Of a stretch of 64,000 nt of DNA, positions 10,401-25,400 are shown in pieces. The position numbers were made by a program, and so were the translations under genes. The first letter of the stretch is position 1; each line of letters starts with the position of its first letter. The DNA comes from Eucommia ulmoides (taxonomy: Eukaryota > Streptophyta > Magnoliopsida > Garryales > Eucommiaceae): positions 23,147,577 to 23,211,576 of the forward strand of contig CM028338.1 in the NCBI GenBank assembly GCA_016647705.1, given 5' to 3'. The notes under the pieces are model-generated. The model saw only the letters and a program-made list of their open reading frames with translations, was not told the origin of the DNA and searched no databases.

Positions 10401-13400
10401 ATATATGAGACAGATGAATTTGTTTCATTCATCTGAGCCACACATTCAGTCTACAGAGTTACAACCCAGCTGCTTTGATTCATTCATCTGAGCCACACAT
10501 TCAGACTAGAGAGTTTGCTTTAAATACTAAACTATTCATCCCAACTGACATTATCAAATGGTCAGCCTAACGAAAATGAAACAAATATAAAGCACGACAC
10601 ATATAGTATATGGTTTACGTTCGGGTTCAACTGAACTCCATTTTGGATGCACATAATACACGATTTTTAAACATCGACTTTTTTGTTTCATAGGAGAACT
10701 TGAGCAAGCAAAGCAATGCCAATTGTAAGCTATTAATCACCTGTCGATTAAAATTCCATCTCCGAGACTCCAAGACTGTCTCCACTGATCACTTATCACA
10801 CACATTCCTCCTCCAAGAGTACAAGACCGACTCCACTAATCACACACATATGACTCTAAAGAATAAGGAATTGGGAAAGAATAATTTATGTTAAATGGTA
10901 TTTCATTGATATGAAAGGTAGAATACACCTACACTACTTATAGACAGTGTAAGGCACTAAAAAGGGGGACAAAATAATCATTATGCTAATTTTCCTAATT
11001 TACAGAATTGATTAGCCCATATTAAACATAAATACATCTAAGAAATCCCTAGAGATCAACAATTAATATCAACCAAATCAACAATTAATCTCAATCAAAT
11101 CAGCAATAAATCTCAGCCAGATTTTATCCTTTTCAACACTCCCCCTCAAGCTAGTTTGAAGATATCACCCATAGCCAACTTGCTAGTAAATTTAACAAAT
11201 TATTTCTTGGACAGTCCCTTTGTAAGAACGTCTGCAATCTGTTCACCAATTGGCATAAAGGTCATACAAATCTGCCAATTCTCTATTTTCTCTTTGATGA
11301 AGTGCTTGTCTACCTTAACGTGCTTGGTTTCATACTGAAAACCAAGGTAATGTGCAATTGAGATTGTTGGTTTGTTATCACAGTATGCCTTTATTAGAGA
11401 GAGACTTGGGACCTTTAGTTCATCTAAGATTCTCTTAATCCATAACACCTCACAAATTTTGTGGGCATCTGATCTAAATTCGGCTCAGCACTGCTTCTTG
11501 CCATCACATTTTTCTTTTTACTACGTCAAGTAACAAGGTTCCCTCTAACAAAAGTACAGTAGCCAGAGCTTGACCTTTTATCGGTTATACTCACAACCCA
11601 GTCTACATCTGTACGGACCTGGTGAATGCATAAATTGGCTTAACATTCTCGTTGCGAAAGCTATATCTGGACGGGAATGCGATAGATAAATCATTTTACA
11701 ACCAGCCTCTAAAATTGTTCCATGTTCTTCACATCTTCGGGTTTAGCAGGTTGGAGCTTCAAATTAAGTTCAATTGGTGTCTCTGCTACTATGCAATTGA
11801 GTAGACCTGTCCCTCCAAGAAGATCCATCACATATTTTCGTTGAGACACGAAGATGCCCTTTTTAGATCTGGAAAACTCCATTCCAAGAAAATAATTTTA
11901 AGACTCCCAAGTCCTTGATCTCAAAGTCCTCAGCAAGAACTCTTTTGAGTCTTTTGAGCCCATCATGACCATCACATGTTAATATTATATCATCAACATA
12001 AACAATTAAAATACCAATCTTCCCTTCTATCGAGTGCTTTTAGAACATAGTATGATTTGTCTGGCCTTGTGTATATTCATGGCCCTTTACAGCATTCCCA
12101 AATCGCTTAAACCATGCTCTAGGGGATTGTTTGAGGCCATATAGGGATTTGTTTAGTAAACACACTTTCCCTTCACCAAGATGTTCTTCAAATCATAAAC
12201 ACAACCTCTTCCAAATCCTAGTTTAAGAATGTGTTTTTCACATCTAGCTGGTGTAAGGGCCAGACAAGACTAACGACTAAGGATAGTAAGACACGGATTG
12301 AATTAATCTTTGCGACTGGGGCAAAAGCCTCCTGGTAATCAATACCGTGTGTCTGTGTAAACCCTTTTGCCACTAAACGCACCTTGTATCTTTCTATACT
12401 TCCATCAGCTCTACACTTAATCATAAACACCCATTTGCATCCTACCATTTTCTTCTCCCTATCCATTCCTTTTCAGAGCGTTCAGCTCTTCCAAAACTAC
12501 TAATTTTCAATCTAGATTATATAAGGCTTCTCAAATGGTTCTTAGAGTAAACAGGTGGGAGATTTTTTAGGTAAAGGCTCTATAAAACTTAGAAAGTTTA
12601 TGGTAAGACGCATATTTAGCAATAGTGTGTTATGTACAAGTTTGGACTCCCTTTCTAAGTGCTATAGCTATATCAAAATTGGAAGCAGTAGAAGTGGAAT
12701 TTGACAAAGAAGGATTAGAGTTACTTGGAGTAGTAGGTGGATCATTGCTCGGAGACAGTGATTGGTCATGCTATAGAGTTGTAGGCCAATCTTTATTTTT
12801 ATGCGTAACCCTTCGAATGTAATCCCGGAGCTTTGAGGTACGATTAATGTGATCTTGTCTTAGTATTTCTCCCCCAGTTATGAGTCATCTAAGTTTGGTA
12901 CCAGACCCCAAATGTCACTATGAATCAAGTAAAATGGTGTTCAGGTACAATATGGTTTTGAACTGTAAGTAGTGCGATGGGTCTTTGATAAATGACAACT
13001 TTCACATTGAAAAGATGAACAATCCACATTTTTAAATAGAATAGGAAATAGATACTATAAATAAGAAAACTAGGATGTCCTAGTCTAAGATGCCAATTCA
13101 TTATTTGTTCAGGGACAGAGGAGAACTAATACAAGTACTAAAACCTTGAGTTTGTTTATTACTGAGGAAGTTATCATCAAAATAGTAGAGATCACCCACC
13201 ATTCTAGCACTGCCAACATCATCCCCGTGCTCAGATCCTGAAAATCACAGTGGGAATCAAAAAAGGTAATACGACAATTAGAATCTTTAGAGAGTTGAAT
13301 TACAGATAAAAGATCACAAACAAGATTAGGGACAAAAAGGACAGATTTTAAGGTGATTTTTTCAAAAAATTTGATAGACCCTTTTCCTGCAATAGATGAA

Positions 13401-16400
13401 AATTCTCATATGCAATTCTAACTTTTGTATCACCGGAACAATGCGAATAAGAATGAAATAAATGGGAAATATTTGTCATGTGATCAGACGCACCTGAATC
13501 AATGATCCAAGGTGTAGGATTAAAATGACAAGAGAAAGCACCAGAGTTGCTATCTACTTAAGCTAGAGAAGCACTAGTAATACCAGACTCTGGATTGGAT
13601 TTCAACAACTTCAGAAGATGATCAATTTGCTCTTTACTGAAGGACCAGCATTAGCCCCATTTGCACAAACAGGTCGGTCTCCAGGCTTGCTGCTCTTCCA
13701 GTTGGCAAGTTTGCCATGGATCTTCTCGCACTTCTCACATATATGGCGAGGTTTGTAGAAATCACACCAAATCCGAGGCTTGTCCTCAGATCTCCGCTGG
13801 TTATTAGAAGCTCTGTTTGCATAAGTAGTGACTAGGGCAGAATTTTCAATTGGTGCCCCAGCCCACTTTTTTTCGAGCACAATAACACAGCGGCTTTCCT
13901 CCCTCCAGACTTCAGCAAATATCTCTCCAACTAAAGGAAGTGGGCCACAACCAATGATCCTTCCCTTTACCTCTTCAAATTCCACGTTCAGGCCAGCAAG
14001 AAATTTGTAGATTCGATCGTTGTCCACTGTCTTCTTGTCGTGTTTGCAATCATCTGGAGATTTTCATTCATAGTCATTGAAAATATCTTAATCCTGCCAC
14101 AGCCTTGTCATAGTATTGAAGTATTTGGTGACGTCTCCCCCTTGTCAAATTCCTCAAAGTTGTAGTTGCAACTAGTACACTTGGGATTGATTACAGAGGT
14201 TGGAATAAATGGAATTAACATTATCCCAGAGTTCCTTTACAGTTGGATAGCGCATATGATTAGAGGCGATGTCTTCATCCATTGAATTAACAAGCCATGC
14301 CATAACCATGGAATTTTCTACATTTCAAGTGGCATAAGTCACATCCTTCGAATCAAGAGCCTCAGTATCACGAGTCAGGTACCCAACCTTTCATCTACCT
14401 TGGATATACATATGCACTGATTGAGACCAACATAGGAAATTGCCTCGATTAAGGTGTATAGTGGTAATTTGAACAGAGTGTGAGTCCGAATTGGGACCAC
14501 AGTTTTCAGTAGGCTTGGATTCATGCATCGTGAGAAGCTAGGGTTTCAATATCAAGGGAAAAGTCATGGATCAAACTTGGACAAGCGTCAGAAGTAAAGT
14601 TTCAGCTCTGGTACCATCTAAAGAATCAAGGAATTAGAAAAGAATAGTTTATGTTAAATGAAATTTCATTGATATGAAAGGTAGAGTACACGTACACTAC
14701 TTATTATAGATTGTCCAAGGCACTAAAAAAGGAACAAAATAATTATACAGCTAATTTTCCTAATTTACAGAGTAGCCTAGCCCATATTAAACATAAAATA
14801 CAGCTAGACGGTCCCAATAGATCAGCAATTAATCTCGACCACATCAGCAATAATCAGCGATTAATCTTAGCCAAATAAACAATAAATCTCAACCGAATAT
14901 TTTCCTTTTCAACAATCTCAGTTACTTGTTCAATGCATTCACATAAAATAATCACACCTCGTAAATTACCAAACATATATATATATATATAGTCGATAGT
15001 ATCATAGTGATTTGGATTGATCTACATTTCCTTTGTTTTATGCATATAACAGGTTATGTGATTTTGAAATTCCTATTTTGGAGTTGGGACCGCAATTACA
15101 TATAGAGTTTGATGCATTGGAGTTTGGTTTCCCCGCATTGGCAAATAAATTTGACATGAAAATCTTCTCAATTGAGACTCACCTTCTTTCTTTGCTTTTA
15201 TTCTTTAATTGGTCATATTTCTTGTTATTCAGCTTTCCTCCTCTCTTCTTCTCTTACACTCCTCTTAATTTCACTAGTTCGGTACCCGTCAACGTTATCA
15301 CTAAGCATGAAGGAAATAATTTTTATGCCATAGACAGTATCTAGCTATCGTGTAAGATGGAGCATCACTAATATATATATATATATAGGGAAGGGAAGCA
15401 CAATACAAGAAGGCACCCACCATTGCAGGGTTTGGGGAGGGCCATATGTATACAGTCTTACCCCTAGACGCGAAAAGGTTATTTATGATATTTGAACCCA
15501 TGACTTCCAGATCACAATGGAACAACTATTACCATCGCTCCCAGGCTCACCATCATATTAAAAAATAAATACATACATCTATATGAAATAGATGCTTGCC
15601 TACAAAAAATTGATTTTGGTTAAGAATCATGGAATTGAACCAATTCAAATCCATGATCCCACAATATAACCAATGTTTTCCTATCTTCCGCCCTTCCACC
15701 ACCCCTCTCACACCCCCTCCAAGTTCTCCCTTCTCTTACTTCCTCTATTCTCCTCCCTCTTATTATATCTTCCTCTCTCAATTGTCAAATTGTGTTGTGG
15801 GGAAGGGACTAGGTATGTTGTGGGTTTAAAAGTTAGGATTGGGGACCAAAAGGAAGGGGCTTAAGAGTGTTGGAATAGTTGGGATATGAATGGTACAGGG
15901 GAGGCCGTGGATGTAGGCCATAGCTATAAAGATGCGACGGAGCTAGGCTCCAGAGGGGACAGACGAAGCTGCTATGAGGTTATGGCAGTAAAAGAGTTTA
16001 GGTGTTGGGGGATGTTGGTTATGAGGATGGGAGTGGGGTGGGTGATGTAAAAGGGGGCAATAAGGGGGTCTGAGAAAGCAAATGGGGGCAGGAGGGGAGT
16101 TTTTTTATGCACATGCACTTGTTTGAAGCAATAACCATCAAGAAACGATGAGTTTACAAAAAGTCAAACGGGACAGTAAAATACTATGGGATGAAGGTTT
16201 CATAACTTTGAAGTATATGGAAGTTAATCCCAGCAACTTGATCAATTTGCCACTAAAATTCACCAAGAGCAAATGATTAGGTAAAAGGCAATAATCAGAC
16301 GATCAACCTGGTTATTATGTACGGCGGGGGCTAAAAAATCTTCCCACAATAGTTAATTATAGTTGTTAAAATAGCCGTTATTCTTATTTTATTAAGTAGC

Positions 16401-19400
16401 TGTTAGTCTTATTTTTTATAAGTAGCCGTTATTTTTTGTTATTCTAAACCAATATAATGAGATTTTATTGCAATAGAAAGACACCTTTGATTAATTGATT
16501 ATTAAATTATTTGAGCAAAATTCTCTTCTTTTTATTATTTCTTTTCCTTTTCAATTGGCCTCCTTCATCAATTGGTATCAGAGCTCACTTTGATTTTTCA
16601 TGCTTCACGTGCAAACCAAAACCCTTGCCACCACAGATTCGAAAACTCTAGCTATCATCAATTAGCCCAACCAAATTCTACTAAAACAGTCCAACAATCT
16701 AGATTCAGCTAGCAAGCCTTCACCGGACCACCGCGGGTCTGTTCCAGCCTTTGCTGGCCCTCGCCGGAGCTCCACCGCACAACCAAATCTACTCCAACCC
16801 GTTTGCATTATTTTCCTTCGTGATAATATAGCACTGCAGTACTTCCATTTAGAATATTTGGAGCATAACATCATCATCATTTTATAATCCACTTCATGAC
16901 TATTCGAGACGTAGAAAGTTCCCAAAATTTCATTCGACAAGAACTCCAAACCATGTAAGAGACTGTGGCTAATCTTCAAAATTCAATAGACCACCTTCAA
17001 AATTCTGTTGACCACCTTAGAGAGGAAGTGAACCAAAATCGAGATGATTTATAACCCAACCTCCATACGAGACAAACTGAATTCCATAAGGAGATCCATA
17101 TTGAGTTAGGTAGCCTAATCACTCAACTAGTTGAGCAACACTTAAACCATAGGGCTACTAGGCACATGGAAAAACAACCAATAAGAGAAGATAGAGTGGA
17201 ATATAGTTTTTCTCACCAAAATGCAAATTTACCAGCCCCCCACTCAATGTCCAGTGCTTCGAAAGTTCCACATGCAAGTTCTTCACCTACCTTAGCTCCT
17301 TCCCACAATCACTCCAAGCGAGGCACAACTGAAAGAAAGGGTAAACCGAAGGACTTTCATAGAAGATTTCCCCTAGAGAGTTGTCATCTATAGCACCTAA
17401 ATATCCATTTTATGAGCCTCCAACAATTTTCGATGAAGTATACCCCCATAAAAAGGAGACACTTGGCTATCCTAAACCAATAAGAGCCCAGGGAAGATCC
17501 CATCAACCTCGCTTTAACCATGATAATATTACTAGAAAGGTGAAGGTTAATGTTTCTTGTTGTGATGGCACTTAAACCCTAACACTTTCTCAGATTGGCT
17601 ACATGATTTGGAGGATTATTTTGAATGGTATGAGATGTTAGACAACCATAGGGTTAGATTTTCCAAAATGAAACTTAATGGGTCTGCTAAGAGTTATTGG
17701 CAAGGTTTTCAAAGAAACATGGAACAAAAAGGAAAGGCACCTATCACCCGTTGGGAGGACATGAAACGTTGGCTAAATGAGAAGTATCTCCCGAGATGTT
17801 CTATGCAACAACTAATGAACCACTCACTTAACCTTAGGAATGTGTCCTCTAACGTATCTGACTGTGTAGCCCGATTTGAGGAATTAATGTTGAGATGTGA
17901 TATTGACGAGGTATCATGGGTTCGTGTCACCAAATTCATTAATGGGTTGAGGCCTAATATTTAAAGAGAAGTCTCTCTCCATTCGCCAGAATCATTAGAA
18001 GACGCATATCATAAGACTCTAGAATAGAGATGTTCTCTAGGCTTCCCGATTACAGAAGAGTAACTTCTCAAATAGGAGAATAAAATTAGTCTAGATCTGC
18101 ACCTTTTGAGAAATCAGGCAGGACAAATCAATCACACCATGTCTCCTTAGCACTCAAGAGTACTTACAATTCCAGTCACGTACCACCTGCAACTTCCAGG
18201 ACATGCTCTAATCCTAGCCAAAGTATCTACCAGAGACCTAGTATGACTAAGACTAGAGATTCCTCCATTGAATATCACAATTGTCATGATGTAGGTCTCT
18301 TTGTATCACGTTGCCCACATTAAACCCTACCAATAGGTGTCGAAGAGATAGAACCCCTAGATGAGGAAGATGATAACATAGTAGTAAAACCTTTAGAACC
18401 ATCGAAAGAGGGAGAAAAAATAGGGAACGAGTCCAGGAATGCTTATCTTAATGTTATGAGGTGTATCATTACTACGCCTATAGATTCTGATGCCTAGAGA
18501 CATACTAGTATCTTTAAGGGATAGATTTTGTAAGTTGGTTATCGATGGAGGAAGCTCAAATGTTGTATCCAAGTCCGTTGTTGCTAGGTTAAAGCTCAAA
18601 ATTGACCCACATCCTCACCCTAATAGGATTTCCTGGGTAGATACAACCTCCTTACCTATTTCTGAGACTTGTTTGGTGCCAATCAGGATGGGTGACTATT
18701 CCACACAGATTTTATGTGATGTTTTACCAATGGACATTGCTCATGTTCTCTTCGGTCGTTCATGGCTCTATGACGTGGACGCGAAAAACTTTGGTAGAGA
18801 CAATTATGTTTTTCAACACGCTAGCAAAAACATCATTTTGAAACCAACCAAACCAAACCCAACCCAAAAGAAAGTCAAATAAAGAATGAGTCTTCTTCTC
18901 AAACTACCCATAAGAATGAACTTCACGTCTTATCCCGTCAGAGGTTTGAGCATGAGAGTGAGAATTTGGGTGTCCTATTGGCATTAGTGGAAAAGGGAGA
19001 AATCTATTTTCCTACTAAAGCAAGTGTCATAGGTCACCACATTGTTAAGGGAGTTTAGCGCCGTGACACCTGAAGAATTACCACTTATGAGGGACATTCA
19101 ACATGCTATCGAACTAGTATCAGGATGCGAATTGCCTAATCTCCCGCATTATAGGTTGAATCCCAAAGAACGGGCAGAAATGAATAGGCAGGTAGACGAA
19201 CTCCTCACAAAAGGTTGAATTCAACCAAGCTTGGCCCTTGTGCACTTCTTGCTTTGTTGACTCCCAAAAAGGATGGCTCTTAGAGAATGTGTCGATAGTC
19301 GAGCCATTAATAGGATCACAATCAAGTACCGATTTCCTATCCGTGGACTTGATGACTTGCTAGACCAGATAGCAGGGTCCAAATGGTACACAAAAATCAA

Positions 19401-22400
19401 CTTGCATAGTGGGTACATCAAATTCAAATCTGACCTGGAGAGGGATGGAAAACTATCTTTAAGACCCAAGATAGCTTGTATGAAAGGTTAGTTATGCCAT
19501 TTGGACTCTCTAATGCGCCAAGTACCTTCATGAGAGTTACGACTGAGATTTTATGATATTTCATAGGGAAATTTTTTATGATATACTTTGATGACATCCG
19601 GATTTACAGTACATCTAGAAACGAGCACATAAGCCATATCCGCTTGGTTCTTGAGACCCAAAGACTACCAAATTGTACATCAATCTCAAAAAAGGCTCTT
19701 TTATGCAGCCTCAAGTACTTTCCTTAGGATTCATTGTGTCTATTCATGGCATTGATGTTGACCCAGAAAAAGTAAAAGCTCTTAGGAAGTGGCCAGAACC
19801 TAAATCCATTTCCGATGTTCGTAATTTCCATGGACTAACTTTCTATCGACGCTTTATTAAAGGCTTTAGCACTATCATGTCCCCAATAACAGATTGTATG
19901 AAGAAAGGAGAATTCAAGTAAACTAAAGCGGCCTTTCAAGCCTTCGATGTAATTAAAGAGTTTTATGTTATTGTACAGACTCTTCGATACTGAAGATACT
20001 ATCTATTACCCCAAGAGTTTGTTTTGCATTCCGACCATCAAGCACTTAGATATCTTCCATCCTAGATAAAGCTTAGTGCTAAAATGTAGGATGGGTGGAG
20101 TTTCTCCATGAATATAAAGTTGTCCTTAATCATAGGCCTGGTGTAGAGAACAAACCTACAGATGCTCTAGGTAGGGTTTGTATGGTCTTACAACTTATGA
20201 ATGCCCCTGTTGTCGATTTCGAAATATTAAAAGATGAGTATTCTACTTACCCTGATTTTGGTGTCATTTTTCATCATTGCTCAGAGGATTTGCAACTTCA
20301 CCATCTTGATTACGTCATTTGTGATGGTTACCTGTTTTGCGGTACTAGCTTGTGCATTCCTCGCACATCTCTTCATGACTTTTTAGTATGCGAATTGCAA
20401 AAGGAGGGAGGGGGGCGGGAAACTTTGGTCACGACAAAACTATTGCCTTGGTGGAGGATAGATTTTATTGGCCTAGCTTGAAGAAGGATGTCTCCAAAAT
20501 TGTGTCACAATATCGAACTTGTCAACTAGCCAAGGCTAGGAAAAATAACAATGGGCATGTACACCCCTTTACCTATTCCTCACATGACGTGGAAGGATTT
20601 AAGCATGGATTTTGTCCTTGGTCTACCTAGGACAGATCGAGATCATGATTCGGTGATAGTTGTCATAGATAGATTTGCTAAAATGGCCCATTTTATCCAT
20701 TCGAACAAGTCGACTGACGCATCACATGTGGCCAAATTGTTTTTTAACAAAGTTGTACGATTGCATGGATTACATACTTCTATTGTGTCAGATCGAGATG
20801 CCAAGTTTGTCAGTTACTTTTGGAAGACACTTTAAAAGCCTTTTGCTACAACTCTGAAATTCTCATCAGCCTTCCACCCCCAGGAAATTTGCTTCATTGT
20901 CTAGTGGGCGATAAATTGGGTAATTGGGATTTATTGTTGCCTACTGCGAAGTTTGCTTATAACAATTCGGTCAATCGCCCTACTAGCAAAAACCCTTTCG
21001 AGATTGTGCATGGGTTCTCCCCCGCCAAAATGTTGACCTTATTCCCTTGCCCCCTGATTCTCGCCCTTCTGAGACTACTGAATCATTTGCCCAACATATT
21101 TGTGACCATCATGCTGACATTAAGCGGAATATAGCTGTGAGTAATGAACATTACAAGCTTACGGGTGATGTTCATCGTATGAATGTAAAATTTAAGGAGG
21201 GTGAGTATGTAATGGTTCAAGTTCGCCCTGAACGATACCCAAAACACTATTTTAAGAAACAGCATACTAGAGCTACGGGACCACATCGTATTCTCCGTAG
21301 ACTTGGAACCAATGCATATTTACTTGATTTACTATCTCATATGCATATTAGTCCTATTTTCAATGTAGAAGATTTGCTACCTTACCAATGCACATTCGGG
21401 CCTCCCATTATTTCCACAAGTACTCTTCCTGGGAAAGATATTAATTCGCTTGCACCGACGCTACCCCGCCTACCACCATATAGTGGCGATCAAATTGAAG
21501 AGGTCAAAATACGAAATAATTGGCTCTTCACATGGTGGATTTCAACGGTATCTTGTCAAATGGAAGGGTTGACCACTCCCAGATGCTACGTGGATTCTAG
21601 ACAACTTGCACTTGATCTTTTGAAACAGTAACATTCTTATAACTCTCCAAAGGCGAGTTCTTTTCAGCCGTGAAGAATTGATGGGGATCGACTAAGGCCA
21701 CCGCTTCGAACTTATGTATGGCGGAGACGGAAAAATCATTAGTTTCTCTCTTCCAACAATAGTTAATATAGTTGTTAAAGTAGCCATTATTCTTATTTTG
21801 TTAAGTAACCGTTATTCTTATTTTTTTTAAATAGCCGTTATTCCTATTTTATTAAGTACATGAGATTTTATTGTAATAGAAAAACACCTTTGATTGATTG
21901 ATTATTGAATTGTTTCTTCTTTCTTTTTTCGATTAGCCTCCATCATGAAATGTTGATAATGATGACATCAAAGGTTGTATTTGCATAAAAATGATGTACA
22001 AAGAATACGTTGACTTACAAGGATGGCGAGTAACAGGAAGGCAAAGGACCAATGGACGATCTGTTTATCTTACTTATTAATCCTGCCATGTCCTGAAATC
22101 AATAGAAATTCTATCTTGAAAAACTTAAGACTATTAAGTATGATATTCAGAAATACACAGGATAAGAATAGCTGAACTCTACAATGCATAAGATCTTATG
22201 TCCCTTTAATACAGAATGAACAAAAAAGCAGAAACTAGGGGAGACCAAACAGAAGACTATGGATAGTTAAATTTTTTTCCCTTTTAACTTTTATATTACA
22301 ATTCTTCAAGTTCGAGTGTTGGCTATTTATTATTTAACTATATAAAACAGTGCGTACATCCTCCAGTCAGTATGCATGCAAGAATATGACTATTTTTACT

Positions 22401-25400
22401 GCGAACACGTCTTTCGGGTTTTTTCCCTGCATTGATTATATATTTATGAACATCTGTTTTGTTTTATTTTTTTCTTCTTTTTTTTTTTTTTTTTTTTGCT
22501 TAATTTCTATGTGCTTTCTTCGGATAAGATGTTTATAATCAGAAAATGTGAATTATTTTCTACTATTTTATTTTTAACAAGCATTCATTTTGTGAAATTA
22601 GAATAACTAAATTGAAGCATGCCTCACATTGCAGGGAGAAAAACACTTTGCTCCATCAACATAAACAACCAGACTTTTGAGAGAGATTTTAACAGTCATA
22701 CACATTCTTCATTAAAAAGAATAATTCTAGACTTTCACAATGCACAAGGATGATGTTCCAATGATTTTAGTGCTCATGTGGGATCTTACATTACATTTTA
22801 CTCATTGTATGACCAATTGAATCACTGACACATGAATTTTTGCACTAAATATTTGCAACACATTTAGTTAAGCATTATGATCTCTATTTTAGCCCTTTAT
22901 TGTTGTTCAACCGCTTGACCTGCGAGTCAAGGTTGCATGTGTGGATTGGTTTTAAATCCATTGATTTAATGGACTTCTCAAACAAGCATACTAGTTGAAG
23001 GGGTTAATCTGTTACCCCACTTACGACCATACAGTTGTAGACTAGATGCTCCTAAGACTGAGGATTAAAACGAAATGGTGCCAATCATTGCTGCTCTTTA
23101 GGCTTGTGTTCCACTTGGTGTAGGTGAATCAGACACATAACTGCATAGATTCCAGGCATGGAACCAGTAAAGTAAAACCACATGGTTGAACTGAATTAGG
23201 TATACTAACATCAAAAACTTGTGTAAATCAAAATATAATCCATTGAGGGATAACTGCTTATAAGTAGACTTCTGATTTTATTTCAAGCATAGAGTTGGCG
23301 GGAAGCAAAGAATGCAAGAGAAAGGAAGAAAATCTTACAAAAGCTTTAAATGCAGGGCGATGAGCGGCCATCTCATACACACAGCAACCTGGTTGGCAAT
23401 AATAATTAATAAAAGGAAAAGAAAAGAAAAATAAAGAAGTGGGCCAGCATGTGTGAAAATTGGACCCAATTTTTTGCTTTCATATCATAAATCAAGAGGA
23501 TAACAACATCATGCAAATAAATTACAATATTAAGTCAACATCCATCGAACACTTCTAGCAGCCAAACTGATGAGACCATCACAAAGTAATGACATCGTTG
23601 AATCTCAGCTCTGGATCAGCCGATTAGGTAACACAAGCGATGTGAGATTTAACACGCCGCCTCACACGTAAGGTATACTTTTGACAAACCACTGCAAACG
23701 GATATCGAGGGAGGGCCCAACATCGATGTGGGATTCAACAGACATCATGCTCCTTTTGTTCCTCTTGTCACTTTTACAAGCCCCAACTAGTAAGGAAAAA
23801 GATGTCTAATCCATTTACATGGAGTAGGCGATTTATTTTGAAATTTTACTTTCTATTCTCTTTTTGATCACCCACACCAAAGAGGAAGGAATTAATGAAT
23901 CAATTGTAAGGTTCATATTTTTAGAGTTGGCTAAAATAAAAAAGAAAACCATTTGTCGTGTCCCAAACATGTCCAAGTCGCGCCCCAGGCGTCCAAACGT
24001 GTCTCAGATATATCCCGACCATGTCCCAAACGTGTCCAACTACAAAATAAAATAGGACACCTATTTTGGCATATGCCGGAAACGTTTCCAGCAGTGCTGG
24101 GGGCATATCCGTGTCGAAAACATGTCTAACATGAATTCTTCACCTACTTAGGTGTGTCGGTGCTTCCTAGCCCACCGACATTGACGTATCCTATTGGCAA
24201 TGATTTTCAGGAATGCTGAAGAAAAATCCAGTCCATGGGCCAGCTACAAAAACTCCATGGACTGATTTAGGCTCTTTCTTCATGGGCCATGGAGTCACTT
24301 CGCCTCTACAATTGGGCTGCACCCCAACCCCCCTCCGTCCCTTATTTTATTATTTTTTCCTTCTCTTTTCTTTTTTATTATCGTTTTCTTCTCATTTCCT
24401 TTCCCATTTTGCTTTTAAAGTTTTCTTGTCTTTTTATTTTTCCTTTCTCTTTTTGTTTTCTCTTTTCTCTTTTCTATTTTTTGGAAGTTCCCTTTTTCTC
24501 CCTTTTATTCTAACGGAAATTCTATGAGATAAAAAACACAAAAAACTGAGGAAAATATGAAAAATTAAAGAGAAATGATTTTTGATCAAATTAATTACAA
24601 GCGAGGGGGTGGTACAAAAATGCGACATCGGTTTGAGAAGTTTCATGAAACCTACAGGATGGGATTATAATAGACTTGTTAAAGTGGATAGTGTAACGAG
24701 GTACATTCCAGAATGGAAAGTGAAGTGGTAAAATGGAGATAAAGTGTTAGTAAGAATGTCGGCTGTAAAAGGGGTGGAGTTAAAATATATGTTTTGTTCC
24801 TCTTTGCAAAAACGATATTGTGAGACTGGAATCCTAGTTTTCACAATATACCAAGGTAAAAATAGACATGGAAAACTTAATGTACAAACACAAACCTAGG
24901 GACCAAATATCAGATTTGAAACCATAAGGAATATCTGCAAGAAGTTCAGGACACATGTAATTTGGAGTTCCAACAACCTGGGAAAAGAAAAGAAAATGAC
25001 CGTTAGTTTCCCAGCAGGAAGGTATATGGTCATTCTTGTAAAGAAATCTTGTAAGACTATGCAGGTGAAGTAACTTTAGATTTATAGAACAAAGACTCCT
25101 GAATAGTTTTGATTGTGTGAGAAAATGTATCAGATTAGGAGACCGGCCAAAAAATTTCAGCATAACTTTTACAAAACATAACATGGGTGCAAGATCAATG
25201 AATCAACAAAATTATGAGTTTGTGAAATTCAAATTTGATAAAAAAAAAATGTGGAATGGAATTGTACAAATTTTTATCTGGAGTTATCAAAATTCAAAAT
25301 GCTAATAGGGGAAATGCTATTGGGACTCCACAATGTCCATTTGCACCCCAATTATACAAACCTATGTGAGAGATAAATAGTGAAAGTGAAATGCAACTGG

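Larger units (their letters stand above)
10855..14914 (-). mobile_element. Ty1/copia LTR retrotransposon, decayed but full-length
   Basis: The minus strand reads, in order, 5' LTR (14914-14617), primer-binding site, gag, protease, RT and RNase H remnants, polypurine tract, and 3' LTR (11138-10855). Many stops and frameshifts interrupt it. The five bases flanking each side (ATGAC and ATCTC) match at only three positions, so no clear target duplication remains. It lies in the NEK intron in the same transcriptional sense as the gene. Confidence 0.88.
16318..21945 (+). mobile_element. Ty3/gypsy chromovirus, decayed
   Basis: A short 5' LTR (16318-16570), an initiator-Met primer site, gag, protease, RT, RNase H, integrase and chromodomain in order, then a 3' LTR (21715-21945). 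Stops and frameshifts occur throughout. It lies antisense to NEK in the giant intron, and its right end is 73 bp from the exon at 22019-22092. Flanking five-base sequences do not match, so the target duplication is lost or the end call is a few bases off. Confidence 0.88.
9846..22018 (-). other. Giant NEK intron filled with transposable elements
   Basis: The intron between the exons encoding ...YSPSL and [17 protein letters not shown] is 12,173 bp. Removing the copia element (4060 bp) and chromovirus (5628 bp) leaves about 2.5 kb. 9846-10854 holds no gene, only short direct repeats (TCATTCATCTGAGCCACACA twice near 10424 and 10478). 14915-16317 holds a TA microsatellite, an Au SINE remnant and otherwise unremarkable DNA. 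Confidence 0.9.

Noticed and set aside
23570-23780. Possible transposon with GATGTGRGATTYAACA motifs in a NEK intron
   Set aside because: Motif occurs twice as a direct repeat but no ends, coding capacity or family could be fixed.
24213-24530. 104-codon plus-strand ORF in a NEK intron
   Set aside because: The second half is translated C/T-rich low complexity; no homology recognised.
24834-25184. Minus-strand ORF carrying [19 protein letters not shown]
   Set aside because: Only 24896-24977 is coding; it is a NEK exon, and the rest of the frame is intron read-through.
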